Notes under the pieces: generated by a model
The model's input: the letters and a program-made list of their open reading frames with translations, nothing else
Told to the model about the DNA's origin: nothing
The model's database searches: none
Translations under genes and position numbers: made by a program
Origin: Eubacterium sp. 14-2
GTDB lineage: Bacteria; Bacillota; Clostridia; Lachnospirales; Lachnospiraceae
Assembly (NCBI RefSeq): GCF_000403845.2
Contig: NZ_KE159568.1
Span: forward strand, 944,796-1,008,795
Length of the DNA stretch: 64,000 nucleotides
Direction: 5' to 3'
In this document: in pieces, positions 43,912 to 52,970 of the stretch
Position numbering within the stretch: the first letter of the stretch is position 1
How the letters are laid out: each line of letters begins with the position of its first letter

Positions 43912-44741
43912 AATGCTTCACCTGCTTTCTCCAGTTCTTTCATGGCAATCTCATATTCTTCGTCATTGGGGGCCTTACCATGCCATCCCGCCTGATTTTC
44001 CATATAGGAAACGCCTTTTCCCTTTAATGTCTTAAGTACAATGGCCACAGGCTGTCCTTTCACCGTACGCGCTTCCTGAAAAGCTGCCCGCAGAGAATCA
44101 AAATCATTTCCGTCTGCCACGTTTATCACATGAAACTGAAAAGCTCTGAATTTCTCATCAATGGGATAGGGCGAACATACGTCTTCAATTTTACCGTCAA
44201 TCTGCAGTCCGTTGTTGTCCACAATCACCACAAGATTGTCCAGTTTCCGGTGTCCTGCAAACATGGCCGCTTCCCACACCTGGCCTTCCTGCAGTTCTCC
44301 GTCGCCCACCAGCGTGTACACCCGGTAACTGTCGCCGCTTATTTTAGCCGATACTGCCATGCCCACTGCCGCGGAAATTCCCTGTCCCAGAGAACCGCTG
44401 GACATATCAATCCCCGGTGTGTGCTGCAGACAGGGATGTCCCTGCAGATGAGAACCGATATGACGCAGTGTTTTTAAATCTTCCACCGGAAAATAGCCTC
44501 TGTTTGCAAGAGCTGCATACAGTCCCGGAGCCGTATGGCCTTTCGAAAGTACAAACCGGTCCCGGTCCGGCTTTTTCGGGTTCTGAGGGTCGATATTCAT
44601 TTCTTCAAAATACAGATAAGTAAACACCTCTGCAGCGGAAAGGGAGCCGCCGGGATGGCCGGCTTTCGCCGCATGTACGGAAGTAATAATTCCTTTACGG
44701 ACTTCATTGGCTGCTTTCTGAAGTTCTAAATTTTCCATATA
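43899..44741 (-). CDS. Transketolase, N-terminal subunit
   Basis: A 280-residue thiamine-diphosphate-binding half: AAKAGHPGGSLSAAEVFTYL, the cofactor motif VGDGELQEGQVWEAAMFA, and VIVDNNGLQIDG. The ATG at 44741 has AAGGAGAAATTAT; a longer upstream frame has no site. With the C-terminal subunit it transfers two-carbon units between sugar phosphates. The transaldolase gene precedes it in the same direction, giving a non-oxidative pentose phosphate cluster. Confidence 0.94.
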   Translation of the reverse strand, partial: YMENLELQKAANEVRKGIITSVHAAKAGHPGGSLSAAEVFTYLYFEEMNIDPQNPKKPDRDRFVLSKGHTAPGLYAALANRGYFPVEDLKTLRHIGSHLQGHPCLQHTPGIDMSSGSLGQGISAAVGMAVSAKISGDSYRVYTLVGDGELQEGQVWEAAMFAGHRKLDNLVVIVDNNGLQIDGKIEDVCSPYPIDEKFRAFQFHVINVADGNDFDSLRAAFQEARTVKGQPVAIVLKTLKGKGVSYMENQAGWHGKAPNDEEYEIAMKELEKAGEALCRK

Positions 44742-44855
44742 ATTTCTCCTTGTTGTATAAAAGAATGTGCTGACTGTTTCTCTCTGCTCCAGGAACCGGA
44801 AAACTCCCTGTAACGGAAACAGATACTGCTGTCTGGTTCCCCTCATTCACCCCTT

Positions 44856-45509
44856 TTACTCCCCGAATACTGCTTTGTAATCTTTCTGAAATTTTTCTAT
44901 CCCCTGGTCTGTCAGCGGATGTCTCGTCATCTGCTCAATAACGCTCCAGGGAATGGTTGCGATATCTGCACCGGCCAGCGCACAGTCATGGACATGGATG
45001 GTATTGCGGATGCTGGCCGCAATGATTTCCGTTTCCAGTCCGTAATTATCAAAAATGGTAACAATATCTTCTATCAGCTGAATGCCGGGCTGACTGATAT
45101 CGTCCAGCCGTCCCAGGAAAGGCGATACATAGGTGGCTCCTGCCCTGGCCGCCAGCAATGCCTGATTTGCTGTAAAAATCAGTGTCACATTGGTTTTAAT
45201 GCCTTCTTCTGAGAGTACCTTAACAGCTTTCAGACCTTCCACAGTCATGGGAATTTTTACAATCATATTGGGATGAATTGCCGCAATCTCACGTCCCTCT
45301 TTTATCATGCCCTCCGCATCCGTGGTGGTTGCCTTTACTTCCCCGCTGATGGGTCCGTCCACAATGGCTGCGATCTCTCTGATTACTTCATTAAAATCTC
45401 TGCCCTCTTTTGCAATCAGAGAGGGGTTGGTGGTCACTCCGCAGATTACCCCCATATCATTTGCTTTGCGAATGTCTTCCACATTGGCTGTGTCAATAAA
45501 TAATTTCAT
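44856..45509 (-). CDS. Transaldolase (TalC/fructose-6-phosphate aldolase type)
   Basis: A 217-residue short transaldolase: [36 protein letters not shown], Schiff-base Lys in [11 protein letters not shown], and [15 protein letters not shown]. This size class covers bacterial transaldolases and F6P aldolases; next to split transketolase the transaldolase role is the likelier. GAAGGAGGAAAGG precedes the ATG. Confidence 0.92.
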   Translation of the reverse strand: MKLFIDTANVEDIRKANDMGVICGVTTNPSLIAKEGRDFNEVIREIAAIVDGPISGEVKATTTDAEGMIKEGREIAAIHPNMIVKIPMTVEGLKAVKVLSEEGIKTNVTLIFTANQALLAARAGATYVSPFLGRLDDISQPGIQLIEDIVTIFDNYGLETEIIAASIRNTIHVHDCALAGADIATIPWSVIEQMTRHPLTDQGIEKFQKDYKAVFGE

Positions 45510-45585
45510 TACCTTTCCTCCTTCTGTATTCCGGACAAAACACTTCCTCTCTCATTCTACAGGAAATTTTCATTTCCCACAAGGT

Positions 45586-46818
45586 CTAACTGAATTTCCT
45601 TACAAGAATATCGCTTTTTTCCAGAAATTCTTCCACGGTGTGAAATCCCAGACGTTCCAGGAGTTCCCCCACGAAAGGATTTTCCAGAGGCGTCCGGTAC
45701 TCTGCCGCTTCCCCGTAGCGCTCCACATTTTTTCTTCCTTCTTCTTTGTCTATGATGATTTTCGGGCCTCCCACACAGCCGCCCCGGCATCCCATTCCTT
45801 CAAAAAAGTTGGCCTTTGTCTCTCCTTTTTTCAATCGTTCTATCATTTCCCGGCAGGCCGGCACTCCGTCTGCCTGTTCTGCCCGCACCTCAATGCTGCG
45901 CTCCGGCCGCAGCTGCTTCACCGTTAATTTTACAGCCTCACTGACTCCCCCTGTCATGGCGTAAATCCGTCCTGCTTTGGAGGAATGTTCTTTGTCGTCT
46001 TCTCCTAACTGTTCCGGATGAATGTCCGCTGCCTCAAACATGTCCTGTACCTCCTGGAAGGTCAGCACATAATCCACCGCATCTGCAATATCCTCTTCTC
46101 TGGCTTCTTTTTTCTTGGCCATACATGGGCCGATAAATACGGTTACACTGTCAGGATGAAGTTTTTTCACCACCCTTCCCGCAGCAATCATGGGAGATAC
46201 TGCTCCCGGCACATGGGGCATCAGCTCCTGATACACCTGACGCAGCATGGCAATCCACACAGGACAGCAGCAGCTTGTAAGCTGGAAGTCCTGTTCTTCC
46301 CGGATATTCGCATCAAATTCCAACGCCTCTTTCAGCGTTAAAATATCCGCAAACACAGCTACCTCAATCAGCCCCTGAAATCCCATGGCCTTAAATGCCG
46401 CCCGCAGCTTTCCGGTGGTGACGTCCGGCCCGAACTGGCCCAGAAAAGCCGGAGCCACCAGGGCATACACTTCCTGCTGCTTTCCTCTGACCGCCCGAAG
46501 TACCGGGACCACATCTTTATTTGCCGCCAGTTTTTCCAGCCTGCAGGCCTCCACACATGCGCCGCAGCCCACACACTTTTCCCGGTTAATATGGACTTTT
46601 CCATTTTCATCCTGTTCAAACGCATCAAAAATACAGCTTCTCTCACAGGCTTTCTCATAGGCGCACTGTTCACATTCCTCTGCAAATATCACAGGGGCGT
46701 GTTTCTCCGGATGAAGGAGACAATCCATGTGATACGGATCGTACTCTTCCTCCAGTACACGCCCCTTTCCTGCTTCCTGTTTTAAGATATCCAGATATAG
46801 CTGATGAAATGTTTTCAT
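45586..46818 (-). CDS. FeFe-hydrogenase-like iron-sulfur protein
   Basis: A 410-residue protein. A Cys-rich N-terminus (ECEQCAYEKACERSC) and a ferredoxin-type CVGCGACVEAC motif bind Fe-S clusters. The hydrogenase domain has L1 as TSCCCPVW, L2 as IGPCMAKKKE and L3 as EGMGCRGGCVGG. The L3 ligands Cys are kept, but the standard L2 PCxxKK lies after Gly-Pro and L1 has an extra Cys. No maturases or electron-transfer subunits are near. This resembles monomeric, possibly sensory or low-activity group B/C-type hydrogenases. It shares direction with the transaldolase gene, 76 bases upstream. Confidence 0.85.
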   Translation of the reverse strand: MKTFHQLYLDILKQEAGKGRVLEEEYDPYHMDCLLHPEKHAPVIFAEECEQCAYEKACERSCIFDAFEQDENGKVHINREKCVGCGACVEACRLEKLAANKDVVPVLRAVRGKQQEVYALVAPAFLGQFGPDVTTGKLRAAFKAMGFQGLIEVAVFADILTLKEALEFDANIREEQDFQLTSCCCPVWIAMLRQVYQELMPHVPGAVSPMIAAGRVVKKLHPDSVTVFIGPCMAKKKEAREEDIADAVDYVLTFQEVQDMFEAADIHPEQLGEDDKEHSSKAGRIYAMTGGVSEAVKLTVKQLRPERSIEVRAEQADGVPACREMIERLKKGETKANFFEGMGCRGGCVGGPKIIIDKEEGRKNVERYGEAAEYRTPLENPFVGELLERLGFHTVEEFLEKSDILVRKFS

Positions 46819-46955
46819 GGTTTTTCCTCATTTCTGTTTTTTTCATTAGTATTAACAGAAACAGAAGAAAAAACACGGGTTTTCCCCAAAGACAGGGGTT
46901 CTTTTTACCGGAGCAAATAAACCATCCCTTTCACCCGTCAGCGTGACAGGTTCTT

Positions 46956-48290
46956 TCATGCATTCGTGTGACAAGTCCTTTCCCATGAGATAAAAAAGCC
47001 TGTGGTAACCATAAGGGCCAGCAGTTCCGCAGCCACAATGGCCAGCCAGATTCCATCCATGCTCAAAAACATGGGAAGAAGCTGCACCATTGCAATCTGA
47101 AACACAAAGGTCCTGAGAAATGAAATTGCCGCTGACACGCCTCCCTTTCCCAATGCTGTAAAAAATGCCGAACCCCATACATTGATTCCCATCATGGAAA
47201 ATGCCAGTGCATACAGACGGAACCCATGACAGGTCATGTCAGACAGCTCCTTATCATAGCTGGCAAATACCGCCACCAGCGGACCGGCGAGCAGCTCTGC
47301 CAGTACAGTCAGCACCAGTCCGGTTGTGCCCATCAGCACCAGGCTTTTCCGAAACAGACTTTTCAGTTCTTTTTTGTTGCCCGCTCCATAGTGATAGCCT
47401 GCTACCGGACTGCTGCCAATTGCATAACCAAAATAAATGGCCATAAAAACAAAATTCACATACATGATAATTCCATATGCGGCCACGCCATTTTCTCCCG
47501 CCAGCTTCATAAGCTGAAAATTATACAGAATATTTACAATGGAAGTGGAAAGATTGGTAACCATCTCTGAAGCACCGTTTCCAAAGGTTTTCCACAGCAC
47601 CTGCCAGTGGATTCCGGTTCTGGTCAGCCCCAGCAGACTGTCATTCTTCCGTGCAAAATAAACCAGAGGAATGATACCTCCTGCAATCTGTCCTGCCACC
47701 GTGGCCGCAGCCGCTCCCGCAAGCCCCCAGCGAAATACCGCCACAAACAGGTAATCCAGTACCATATTGGTGCCTCCTGCCAGCAGAGACATTTTCAGGC
47801 TCAGTCCTAGCTTTTCCGCTGTGACAAAAAAACTCTGAAAAACATTCTGCAGCACAAAGGCAGTGAGCCCGAATGCCAGAATCCGGCTGTAAAGCACTGA
47901 ATATTCCAGCAGTTCCCCTTCTGCCCCCAGGCCAGCGGCAATGGGCCTCGCAAAGACAAATCCCACCACTGACAACACCAGGCTTAAAACTGCTGCAAAG
48001 TACACCAACATGGAAAAATACTGGTTCGCCTCTCCGGATTTGCCTTCACCCAGGGTTTTGGAAACCACTGCACTGCCTCCTGTACCAATCATAATGCCTG
48101 TGGTGCCAAATGCCATGCAGACCGGCATAATCAGGTTCACTGCCGCAAAGGGCGTTTTGCCCACATAATTGGATACAAAAAATCCATCCACAATTCCGTA
48201 CAGAGACGTGCAGATCATCATAAGTACAGGGGATATCACAAAACGCAGTAATTTTTTATAAGTAAAATGATCCGATAACTGTATTCTCAT
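46956..48290 (-). CDS. MATE family efflux transporter
   Basis: A 444-residue MATE transporter with twelve membrane helices (SLYGIVDGFFVSNYVGKTPF, GTGGSAVVSKTLGEGKSGEA, FGYAIGSSPVAGYHYGAGNK). It exports drugs or metabolites using Na or H gradients. It follows a marR gene by 111 bases in the same direction. The probable promoter of this pair now lies on the far side of an IS110 insertion. Confidence 0.93.
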   Translation of the reverse strand: MRIQLSDHFTYKKLLRFVISPVLMMICTSLYGIVDGFFVSNYVGKTPFAAVNLIMPVCMAFGTTGIMIGTGGSAVVSKTLGEGKSGEANQYFSMLVYFAAVLSLVLSVVGFVFARPIAAGLGAEGELLEYSVLYSRILAFGLTAFVLQNVFQSFFVTAEKLGLSLKMSLLAGGTNMVLDYLFVAVFRWGLAGAAAATVAGQIAGGIIPLVYFARKNDSLLGLTRTGIHWQVLWKTFGNGASEMVTNLSTSIVNILYNFQLMKLAGENGVAAYGIIMYVNFVFMAIYFGYAIGSSPVAGYHYGAGNKKELKSLFRKSLVLMGTTGLVLTVLAELLAGPLVAVFASYDKELSDMTCHGFRLYALAFSMMGINVWGSAFFTALGKGGVSAAISFLRTFVFQIAMVQLLPMFLSMDGIWLAIVAAELLALMVTTGFFISWERTCHTNA

Positions 48291-48401
48291 TCTGTCTCCT
48301 CCATTCTGTCATTATTCCGTTATTCTTCCGTTACGCTCCGTCAAAATACAGCTGCAGACTGTCCAAAGATACTTTTCCGTCACGAAACACCCCAGCTGCG
48401 T

Positions 48402-48842
48402 TTATCGCATGTGTTCTGTCTTATCCTGAAAAATACGGACGTACTTCCTGGTAAGTTTCAGCAGCTCTCTGCTTTCCTGTTCAGACATTTCCTGAAAAGC
48501 AGCTTTTTCCATTTTCATCACCGGATATATATTTCTTTCCGCAACCTGCTGCCCCGCGGGGGTCAGATAAACATGCCTGTCCCGTCCGTTTCCCGGTTCC
48601 ATTTCAATATATCCTTTTGCTTTTAAATTCTGCACGGAAGAATTCACCGTCTGCCTGCTGATAGAATAACGCTCCGCAATGTCCTTCTGCAGATATCCGT
48701 TTCCCATCTCCACAATGGCATACAGAATAAAAAAAGCACTGTCAGACATTCCTGCGTTCACCGCAAGCTCATGATAAATCCGGTCCATTTCCCGGTACAG
48801 ACGGTTAAATTCTTCCAGATGTTCTCCTGGATTAAATTTCAT
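48402..48842 (-). CDS. MarR family transcriptional regulator
   Basis: A 146-residue MarR protein (FFILYAIVEMGNGYLQKDIA, YSISRQTVNSSVQNLKAKGY, GRDRHVYLTPAGQQVAERN). The ATG at 48842 has AAGGTG upstream; a frame extending to 48887 is less likely. It should repress its own operon with the MATE gene. Two 16-base palindromes in a promoter at 50424-50475 are the likely operators, now displaced by about 1.5 kb of IS110 DNA. Confidence 0.92.
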   Translation of the reverse strand: MKFNPGEHLEEFNRLYREMDRIYHELAVNAGMSDSAFFILYAIVEMGNGYLQKDIAERYSISRQTVNSSVQNLKAKGYIEMEPGNGRDRHVYLTPAGQQVAERNIYPVMKMEKAAFQEMSEQESRELLKLTRKYVRIFQDKTEHMR

Positions 48843-48927
48843 GCTTTCACCTTGTATAATGAACTCATAGGGAAATTCACTACACATTTTCCTTTCTTGA
48901 TTATTTTCTATATAATCAGTTGTAGAC

Positions 48928-49075
48928 GCTGTGGATTAGTAATATCACCTACGGCAGCTTCCCTATAAGCTGACTGTTTCCTTTGGAGGCTCTAACCACA
49001 GCTCTATGTTTAGTTGTTAATTAGTTAGATAACGCATAACGTTTTATATATAGCAAGGATACCTTCAACATAGAG
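48928..49075 (+). ncRNA. Candidate IS110 bridge RNA region
   Basis: Non-coding DNA before the transposase folds strongly: GCTGTGG (48928-48934) with CCACAGC (48996-49002) enclosing a hairpin CAGCTT-CCCTAT-AAGCTG (48955-48972), then CTCTATGTT (49002-49010) with AACATAGAG (49067-49075). IS110 family elements encode a bridge RNA with two internal loops in this position that guides target and donor recognition. The loops here are 20-60 bases, suitable for guide segments. Assignment rests on position and structure. Confidence 0.6.
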
Positions 49076-49120
49076 TTTGCGGAAACACAGCGTAAATTTA
49101 TTACAAAGGAGTGATTCTTT

Positions 49121-50299
49121 ATGTTATTTGTTGGCATTGATGTAGCCAAATCCAAACATGACTGCTGTATCATTGATTCTAATGGTATTATCATTACGGA
49201 TTCCCTTCGTATTTCAAACACAAAAGAAGGTTTCGATACACTTTACACCTCAATCATCTCTGCGCTTGAGTCAACTGATTTTTCAAACGTAAAAACAGGA
49301 CTTGAATCAACAGGTCATTACAGCACAAACATTACAAACTATCTGTATTCCAAAGGCTTTCATATTACTGTACTGAACCCTTTAGCAACAAATGCTTTTC
49401 GTAAGGCTGGAACCCTTAGAAAAACCAAAACAGATAAGTGTGACGCCAAAGTCATTGCAACTATGCTCTTTTCTGATGAATCAAAATCCTATTCACCTTC
49501 ATCATACCAAATCCAAGAGCTAAAGTCACTAACAAGGCATCGTTATCGTATGATTGGTTACCGTTCCAAACTTAAGCTTTCTGTTACTCGATTAATAGAT
49601 ATCATTTTCCCTGAACTGCCTGCCCTTGTATGGTCTATCCACCAATCTTCCAGTTATCAGTTATTACTTGAATTGCCATGCCCGGACGAAATACGCAGAT
49701 GTCATCTGACTCATTTAACAAATGTTATTTCTAAGGCTTCCCGTGGAAAATATGGCCGTGAAAAAGCAATTCAGCTACGGGAGCTTGCAGCTAACTCTAT
49801 CGGCTCATCCAACAGATCCTTAACTTTTGAGTTGCAACAGACAATTCGATTAATTCAATCCGTTCAGGTTGAAATAAATACTTTGGATAAACAAATCAAA
49901 CTTGTCGTAGATGAACTTAACACGCCACTTATGACCATTCCTGGCATAGGATATACAATTGCTGCCATCATACTTGCTGAGATTGGTGATATAAATAATT
50001 TCTCATCACCAGCGAAACTTCTGGCATTTGCAGGAATGGAACCTTCTACTTACCAGTCTGGGAAATACAATGCGTCTAAAACACCTATGGTTAAGAGAGG
50101 ATCCACATATTTGCGTTGGGCTGTCATGCAAGCTGCACGATTGGTTTCTATGAGGGATTCCACTTTTGCCGCTTATATGGCAAAAAAGCGATCCGAAGGA
50201 AAACACTTTAATGTAGCTCAAAGCCATGTAGGCAAAAAATTGATTCGAGTAATCTATTCACTGTTAAAAAACAACACTGCATTTGTTCCACAAATGTAA
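49121..50299 (+). CDS. IS110 family transposase
   Basis: A 392-residue DEDD/RuvC-like recombinase. The N-terminal catalytic residues are D in FVGIDVAKSKHDCC, E in TGLESTGHYS and D/D in TDKCDAKVIATML. The C-terminal transposase_20 domain has IPGIGYTIAAIILAEIGD and AFAGMEPSTYQSGKY, then the catalytic Ser in VKRGSTYLRWAVMQAA. The gene is complete, with AAAGGAGTG upstream, and clearly more AT-rich than its flanks, so recent insertion is likely. Confidence 0.95.
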   Translation: MLFVGIDVAKSKHDCCIIDSNGIIITDSLRISNTKEGFDTLYTSIISALESTDFSNVKTGLESTGHYSTNITNYLYSKGFHITVLNPLATNAFRKAGTLRKTKTDKCDAKVIATMLFSDESKSYSPSSYQIQELKSLTRHRYRMIGYRSKLKLSVTRLIDIIFPELPALVWSIHQSSSYQLLLELPCPDEIRRCHLTHLTNVISKASRGKYGREKAIQLRELAANSIGSSNRSLTFELQQTIRLIQSVQVEINTLDKQIKLVVDELNTPLMTIPGIGYTIAAIILAEIGDINNFSSPAKLLAFAGMEPSTYQSGKYNASKTPMVKRGSTYLRWAVMQAARLVSMRDSTFAAYMAKKRSEGKHFNVAQSHVGKKLIRVIYSLLKNNTAFVPQM

Positions 50300-50423
50300 C
50301 AAATAAAATATCCTTTTTGAAGGCAACTTCCGTTGCCTTATTTGTCATGCAATTTTTTATCTGTTAAGAAAAACTATAAAATCTTATCAATTTTTTCTTG
50401 ACTTCATATAGTTAGTCTCCCTG

Positions 50424-50475
50424 AATCCGAAATCGGACTAATTGTTAGTATAATCCGATTTCGGATTCATGTCAA
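50424..50475 (-). promoter_or_regulatory. Orphaned promoter with two MarR-type operators
   Basis: Minus strand TTGACA (50470-50475), 17 bases, TATACT (50447-50452). A 16-base palindrome, AATCCGA-two bases-TCGGATT, fills the spacer (50452-50467), and a second copy lies at the transcript start (50424-50439). It points at marR-MATE, now 1.6 kb away behind IS110. The outer arms TTTTCTTGAC/GTCAAGAAAA extend the whole region into a long hairpin (50393-50480). Confidence 0.75.
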
Positions 50476-50536
50476 GAAAATTCTGCCATCAGACTGAAAG
50501 TATCCGGTCAGTAACTGTTATATAAATACAGCTGTT

Positions 50537-51163
50537 TTACCGGTTCATTTTTGTTCCGATAAAGCGCTCCAGCATATGTGCTGTAACAGCAAAAATAATA
50601 CACTCCGACTCCAGATATACATATCCGATTCCCAGTGAAAATACAAAAGACGCAGCCAGATCAATGATAATTCCTTCGTATTGTTTTGTTATGGCTTCCT
50701 GGACAAGAACGGAAAAACACCAGATAAGTCCATTTATGATAATTCCGTACAGAATATCTTCTTTCCACAGATTTAACAGCAGACACACAAAGTTCTGCAT
50801 CATAAGCCGCATGGGAATTTCCATCATGCCGGCTTCCACACATCGAAACAGAAGTTCCCGCCGGGTACAGGAGGCCTGTTTTTTCTGACGGAAGGAAATA
50901 AGCATACAGACCACCCCTGTGGTCAGCAGGGTAATCCCCCACCAGCCCAGGTTTTTCAGGCTGTGGATATGTAAAGACCAGCTGCCCTTCCAGTACAGGA
51001 TCAGAACTGCAGGCGCCAGGGCAGCAAACAGCGGCAGCAGACATCTGCTGATTTCACTGTTTTTGTCTTTCTTCGCCATATATCTGCCCAGGAACTGGAA
51101 ACTGGCGAACCACAGGCCGCTCAGGGCGAAGCCCAGGAGAGTTGTTATGATCAGGTGCAGCAT
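50537..51163 (-). CDS. Multi-pass membrane protein, possibly degenerate CPBP protease family
   Basis: A 208-residue protein with six or seven membrane helices (MLHLIITTLLGFALSGLWFA, GWWGITLLTTGVVCMLISF, LYGIIINGLIWCFSVLV). The segments RCVEAGMMEIPMRLMMQNF and FAVTAHMLERF recall the E-x3-R and H motifs of CPBP/Abi intramembrane proteases, but the usual double Glu is missing. It could be an inactive CPBP-like protein or an unrelated membrane protein. Confidence 0.5.
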   Translation of the reverse strand: MLHLIITTLLGFALSGLWFASFQFLGRYMAKKDKNSEISRCLLPLFAALAPAVLILYWKGSWSLHIHSLKNLGWWGITLLTTGVVCMLISFRQKKQASCTRRELLFRCVEAGMMEIPMRLMMQNFVCLLLNLWKEDILYGIIINGLIWCFSVLVQEAITKQYEGIIIDLAASFVFSLGIGYVYLESECIIFAVTAHMLERFIGTKMNR

Positions 51164-51344
51164 TCAGGGTACCTCCGGATGTATCATGAAATTTTATCTG
51201 TTTAACAGTTACAGGCATTCATAATTTTTGTAATATAATCCCTGGATAAATTCCAGAATAAATACCGTTAATACAAACCCCTGGGAAAGTAGCAGATCGC
51301 TGCCCTCTGTAGCTTTATAGGCTTAAAATACTCGTCCGTGTTTT
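51164..51344. other. Chromosomal flank left of the cassette array
   Basis: No reading frame or clear structure seen between the membrane protein gene and the first att-like repeat. Confidence 0.4.
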
Positions 51345-51415
51345 CTCTTGCTGAACCTTAAATATTGATTTTAAGCCATTCTAATACATTTTATCAGTTA
51401 CGTGTTCGTTACCGG
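51345..51415 (+). repeat. att-like repeat R1
   Basis: CTCTTGCTGAAC, then the arm AGTTACGTGTTCGTTACC starting exactly 45 bases after CTCTTG. The first part matches the 3' end of rpsI (CTCTTACTGAAC at 54070). It marks the left end of the cassette array. Confidence 0.65.
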
Positions 51416-51443
51416 AAATATCTCCTGGCTATATAACCCGCTT

Positions 51444-51483
51444 TTACAAAAAAAATTGGGAACGAGTAAAAACCCATTCCCTA
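51444..51483 (-). terminator. Terminator of the Abi cassette
   Basis: GGGAA/TTCCC-closed stem on the minus strand followed by AATTTTTTTT, 33 bases past the Abi stop. Confidence 0.65.
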
Positions 51484-51515
51484 CAAAAATTTAATTTTTT
51501 TATCATGTATTTATA

Positions 51516-52421
51516 TTAACACGGTTCATATATATAGTCAATAACTTTTTTAACAAATGTATATGCTGTTTTTATGCACTCATTTTTATCAAAATACTCT
51601 TTATTTTTTACTGCACAACCATCTATAAATTCTTGTATTTGCTTAAATCTTTTCTCTTTTACAACATCTACATTGATAAATTCGTTGTAAACATAAAGTA
51701 ACGAAACAAAATCATACAAAAACTCATTACTCAATTTGCTCTTTCTCATAGACGCACCTATTCCGTCTATATTTGAAACAAATTTTATAATTTTTACAGA
51801 CGGCTTGTTTATTCCTTTTTGCAGTTTATTTATCAGACAATTACTATGTGCAGTTGCATTTCTTAAATCTCTGATAGAGTACAACAACTCACTATTCTTT
51901 AAACGCCCCGAGTATCTCTCCGTATAATATTCATACAACTTAACCATATCTCCAAAAGATATTAATTCCACGAATACCTATACTGGAAAATATGGATAAT
52001 ACTTCTCTATCAATTTTCTGCAATATTCACTGGATTTATGCTTCTGTATGTTCTGACAACTTCTCTCATACTTTGTAACGAATCTTCTAATAATATCATA
52101 CCCATCTTCTTCCGGATTATCCTCTATATCTTTTAGCAACTTCGTTTTAAGAGCATGCTCAACATCCAGACACATTTGTAATATTAAATAACGCAAATGC
52201 ATATCAATTGTTGACAATTCCTGCAAATACGCAAAATCAAGATTTATGTACTCACCATTACTTTTTCGTTTATCATAATTCGATCTGTAAGATGCCAGTT
52301 TCATGTAATAATTATTATTTTGTAGAAAAATCTTTGCATCTTCTTCCTTTACTATATCAAATTTTATTCCCTTTATTTTCATATGAGATATCAATTGTTC
52401 ACTTGTTTTAAGCAATTTCAT
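51516..52421 (-). pseudogene. Abi_2 (AbiD/AbiF) abortive infection protein interrupted by an amber codon
   Basis: Two adjacent open frames are one continuous frame of about 301 codons split by a single TAG at 51978-51980. The N-terminal part reads LLKTSEQLISHMKIKGIKFD and NYYMKLASYRSNYDK and ends in YYPYFPV. After the TAG the frame goes VFVELISFGDMVKLYEYYTE and RDLRNATAHSNCLINKLQKG, the HEPN-like R-x4-H motif. Intact Abi_2 proteins have Trp at the stop position (VWVFVELISFGD), so TGG has become TAG. The family gives abortive infection against phages. It is a recent nonsense mutation or needs suppression. Confidence 0.85.
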
Positions 52422-52499
52422 AGGAATTCTCCTTTGTACTTTTTATCATTATACAATATAATCAATGACAATAAAAGACATTTTTCGGTACCATATCTC

Positions 52500-52572
52500 C
52501 TCTTGGAGAATTTAGAATCCTGATTTTTCAACATTATTTATGCATTTGTAAGTTACGTGTCAGTTACCCATA
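52500..52572 (+). repeat. att-like repeat R2
   Basis: CTCTTGGAGAAT with the arm AGTTACGTGTCAGTTACC exactly 45 bases after CTCTTG. It separates the Abi cassette from the zeta-like cassette. Confidence 0.65.
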
Positions 52573-52610
52573 ATGATTTATAAAATCACACGATGATTTT
52601 TATAAGATTT

Positions 52611-52970
52611 TTACTCCATATCTGCCACAAATTTTTCATACCACTTCGGCACATTATGCGAAACCCTAACCAGATTTCCATTTTTATATATTGCAAACCT
52701 GTGAAATTCTATCGTGTTATCATAGAATACTGCCAGATTGCTTTCCGGCAAAGCCTTTTTCAAATTATCAAATGTCTCCACATATCCTCTTTTCTTTGCT
52801 TTTGCTATATTGCTTAAAATGGATTTCCCACATAATGTAATCTCCTGATTAAATGTAATGCCCTCATCAAAAACCTATTTATCTTCTTTACCGCCATTTT
52901 TCCCGCAGTCATAATGTCAGTCATTTTTCTCCAATCGCCAAATTCTCTCAATATCTCATAAAGAGATTCC
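52611..52970 (-). pseudogene. Zeta-toxin-like gene remnant
   Basis: Reading from the right, GKMAVKKINRF continues after a one-base loss in a T run as FDEGITFNQEITLCGKSILS and NIAKAKKRGYVE, then jumps to TFDNLKKALPESNLAVFYDN and FHRFAIYKNGNLVRVSHNVP. This is the zeta toxin/AAA order, lacking the N-terminal P-loop part and about 35 internal residues between GYVE and TFDN. It is a dead gene. Intact relatives phosphorylate UDP-sugars or act as kinases in toxin-antitoxin pairs. Confidence 0.65.

Larger units (their letters stand above)
48905..50392 (+). mobile_element. IS110 family insertion sequence (ends approximate)
   Basis: An IS110 transposase gene preceded by about 190 bases of structured non-coding DNA and followed by a short end with a hairpin (AAGGCAAC/GTTGCCTT). 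IS110 elements lack long terminal inverted repeats, and I cannot fix the exact borders from one copy. The left border should lie between the marR start and 48928, the right border between about 50350 and 50395. Confidence 0.75.

Noticed and set aside
50503-50522. Possible fourth att-like repeat (GTCAGTAACTGTTA) left of the membrane protein gene
   Set aside because: It lacks the CTCTTG core 45 bases away and the second arm; the match is only a few bases.
51164-51300. Further cassette left of R1
   Set aside because: No additional core-plus-arm repeat was found left of 51341, so R1 appears to be the outer end of the array.
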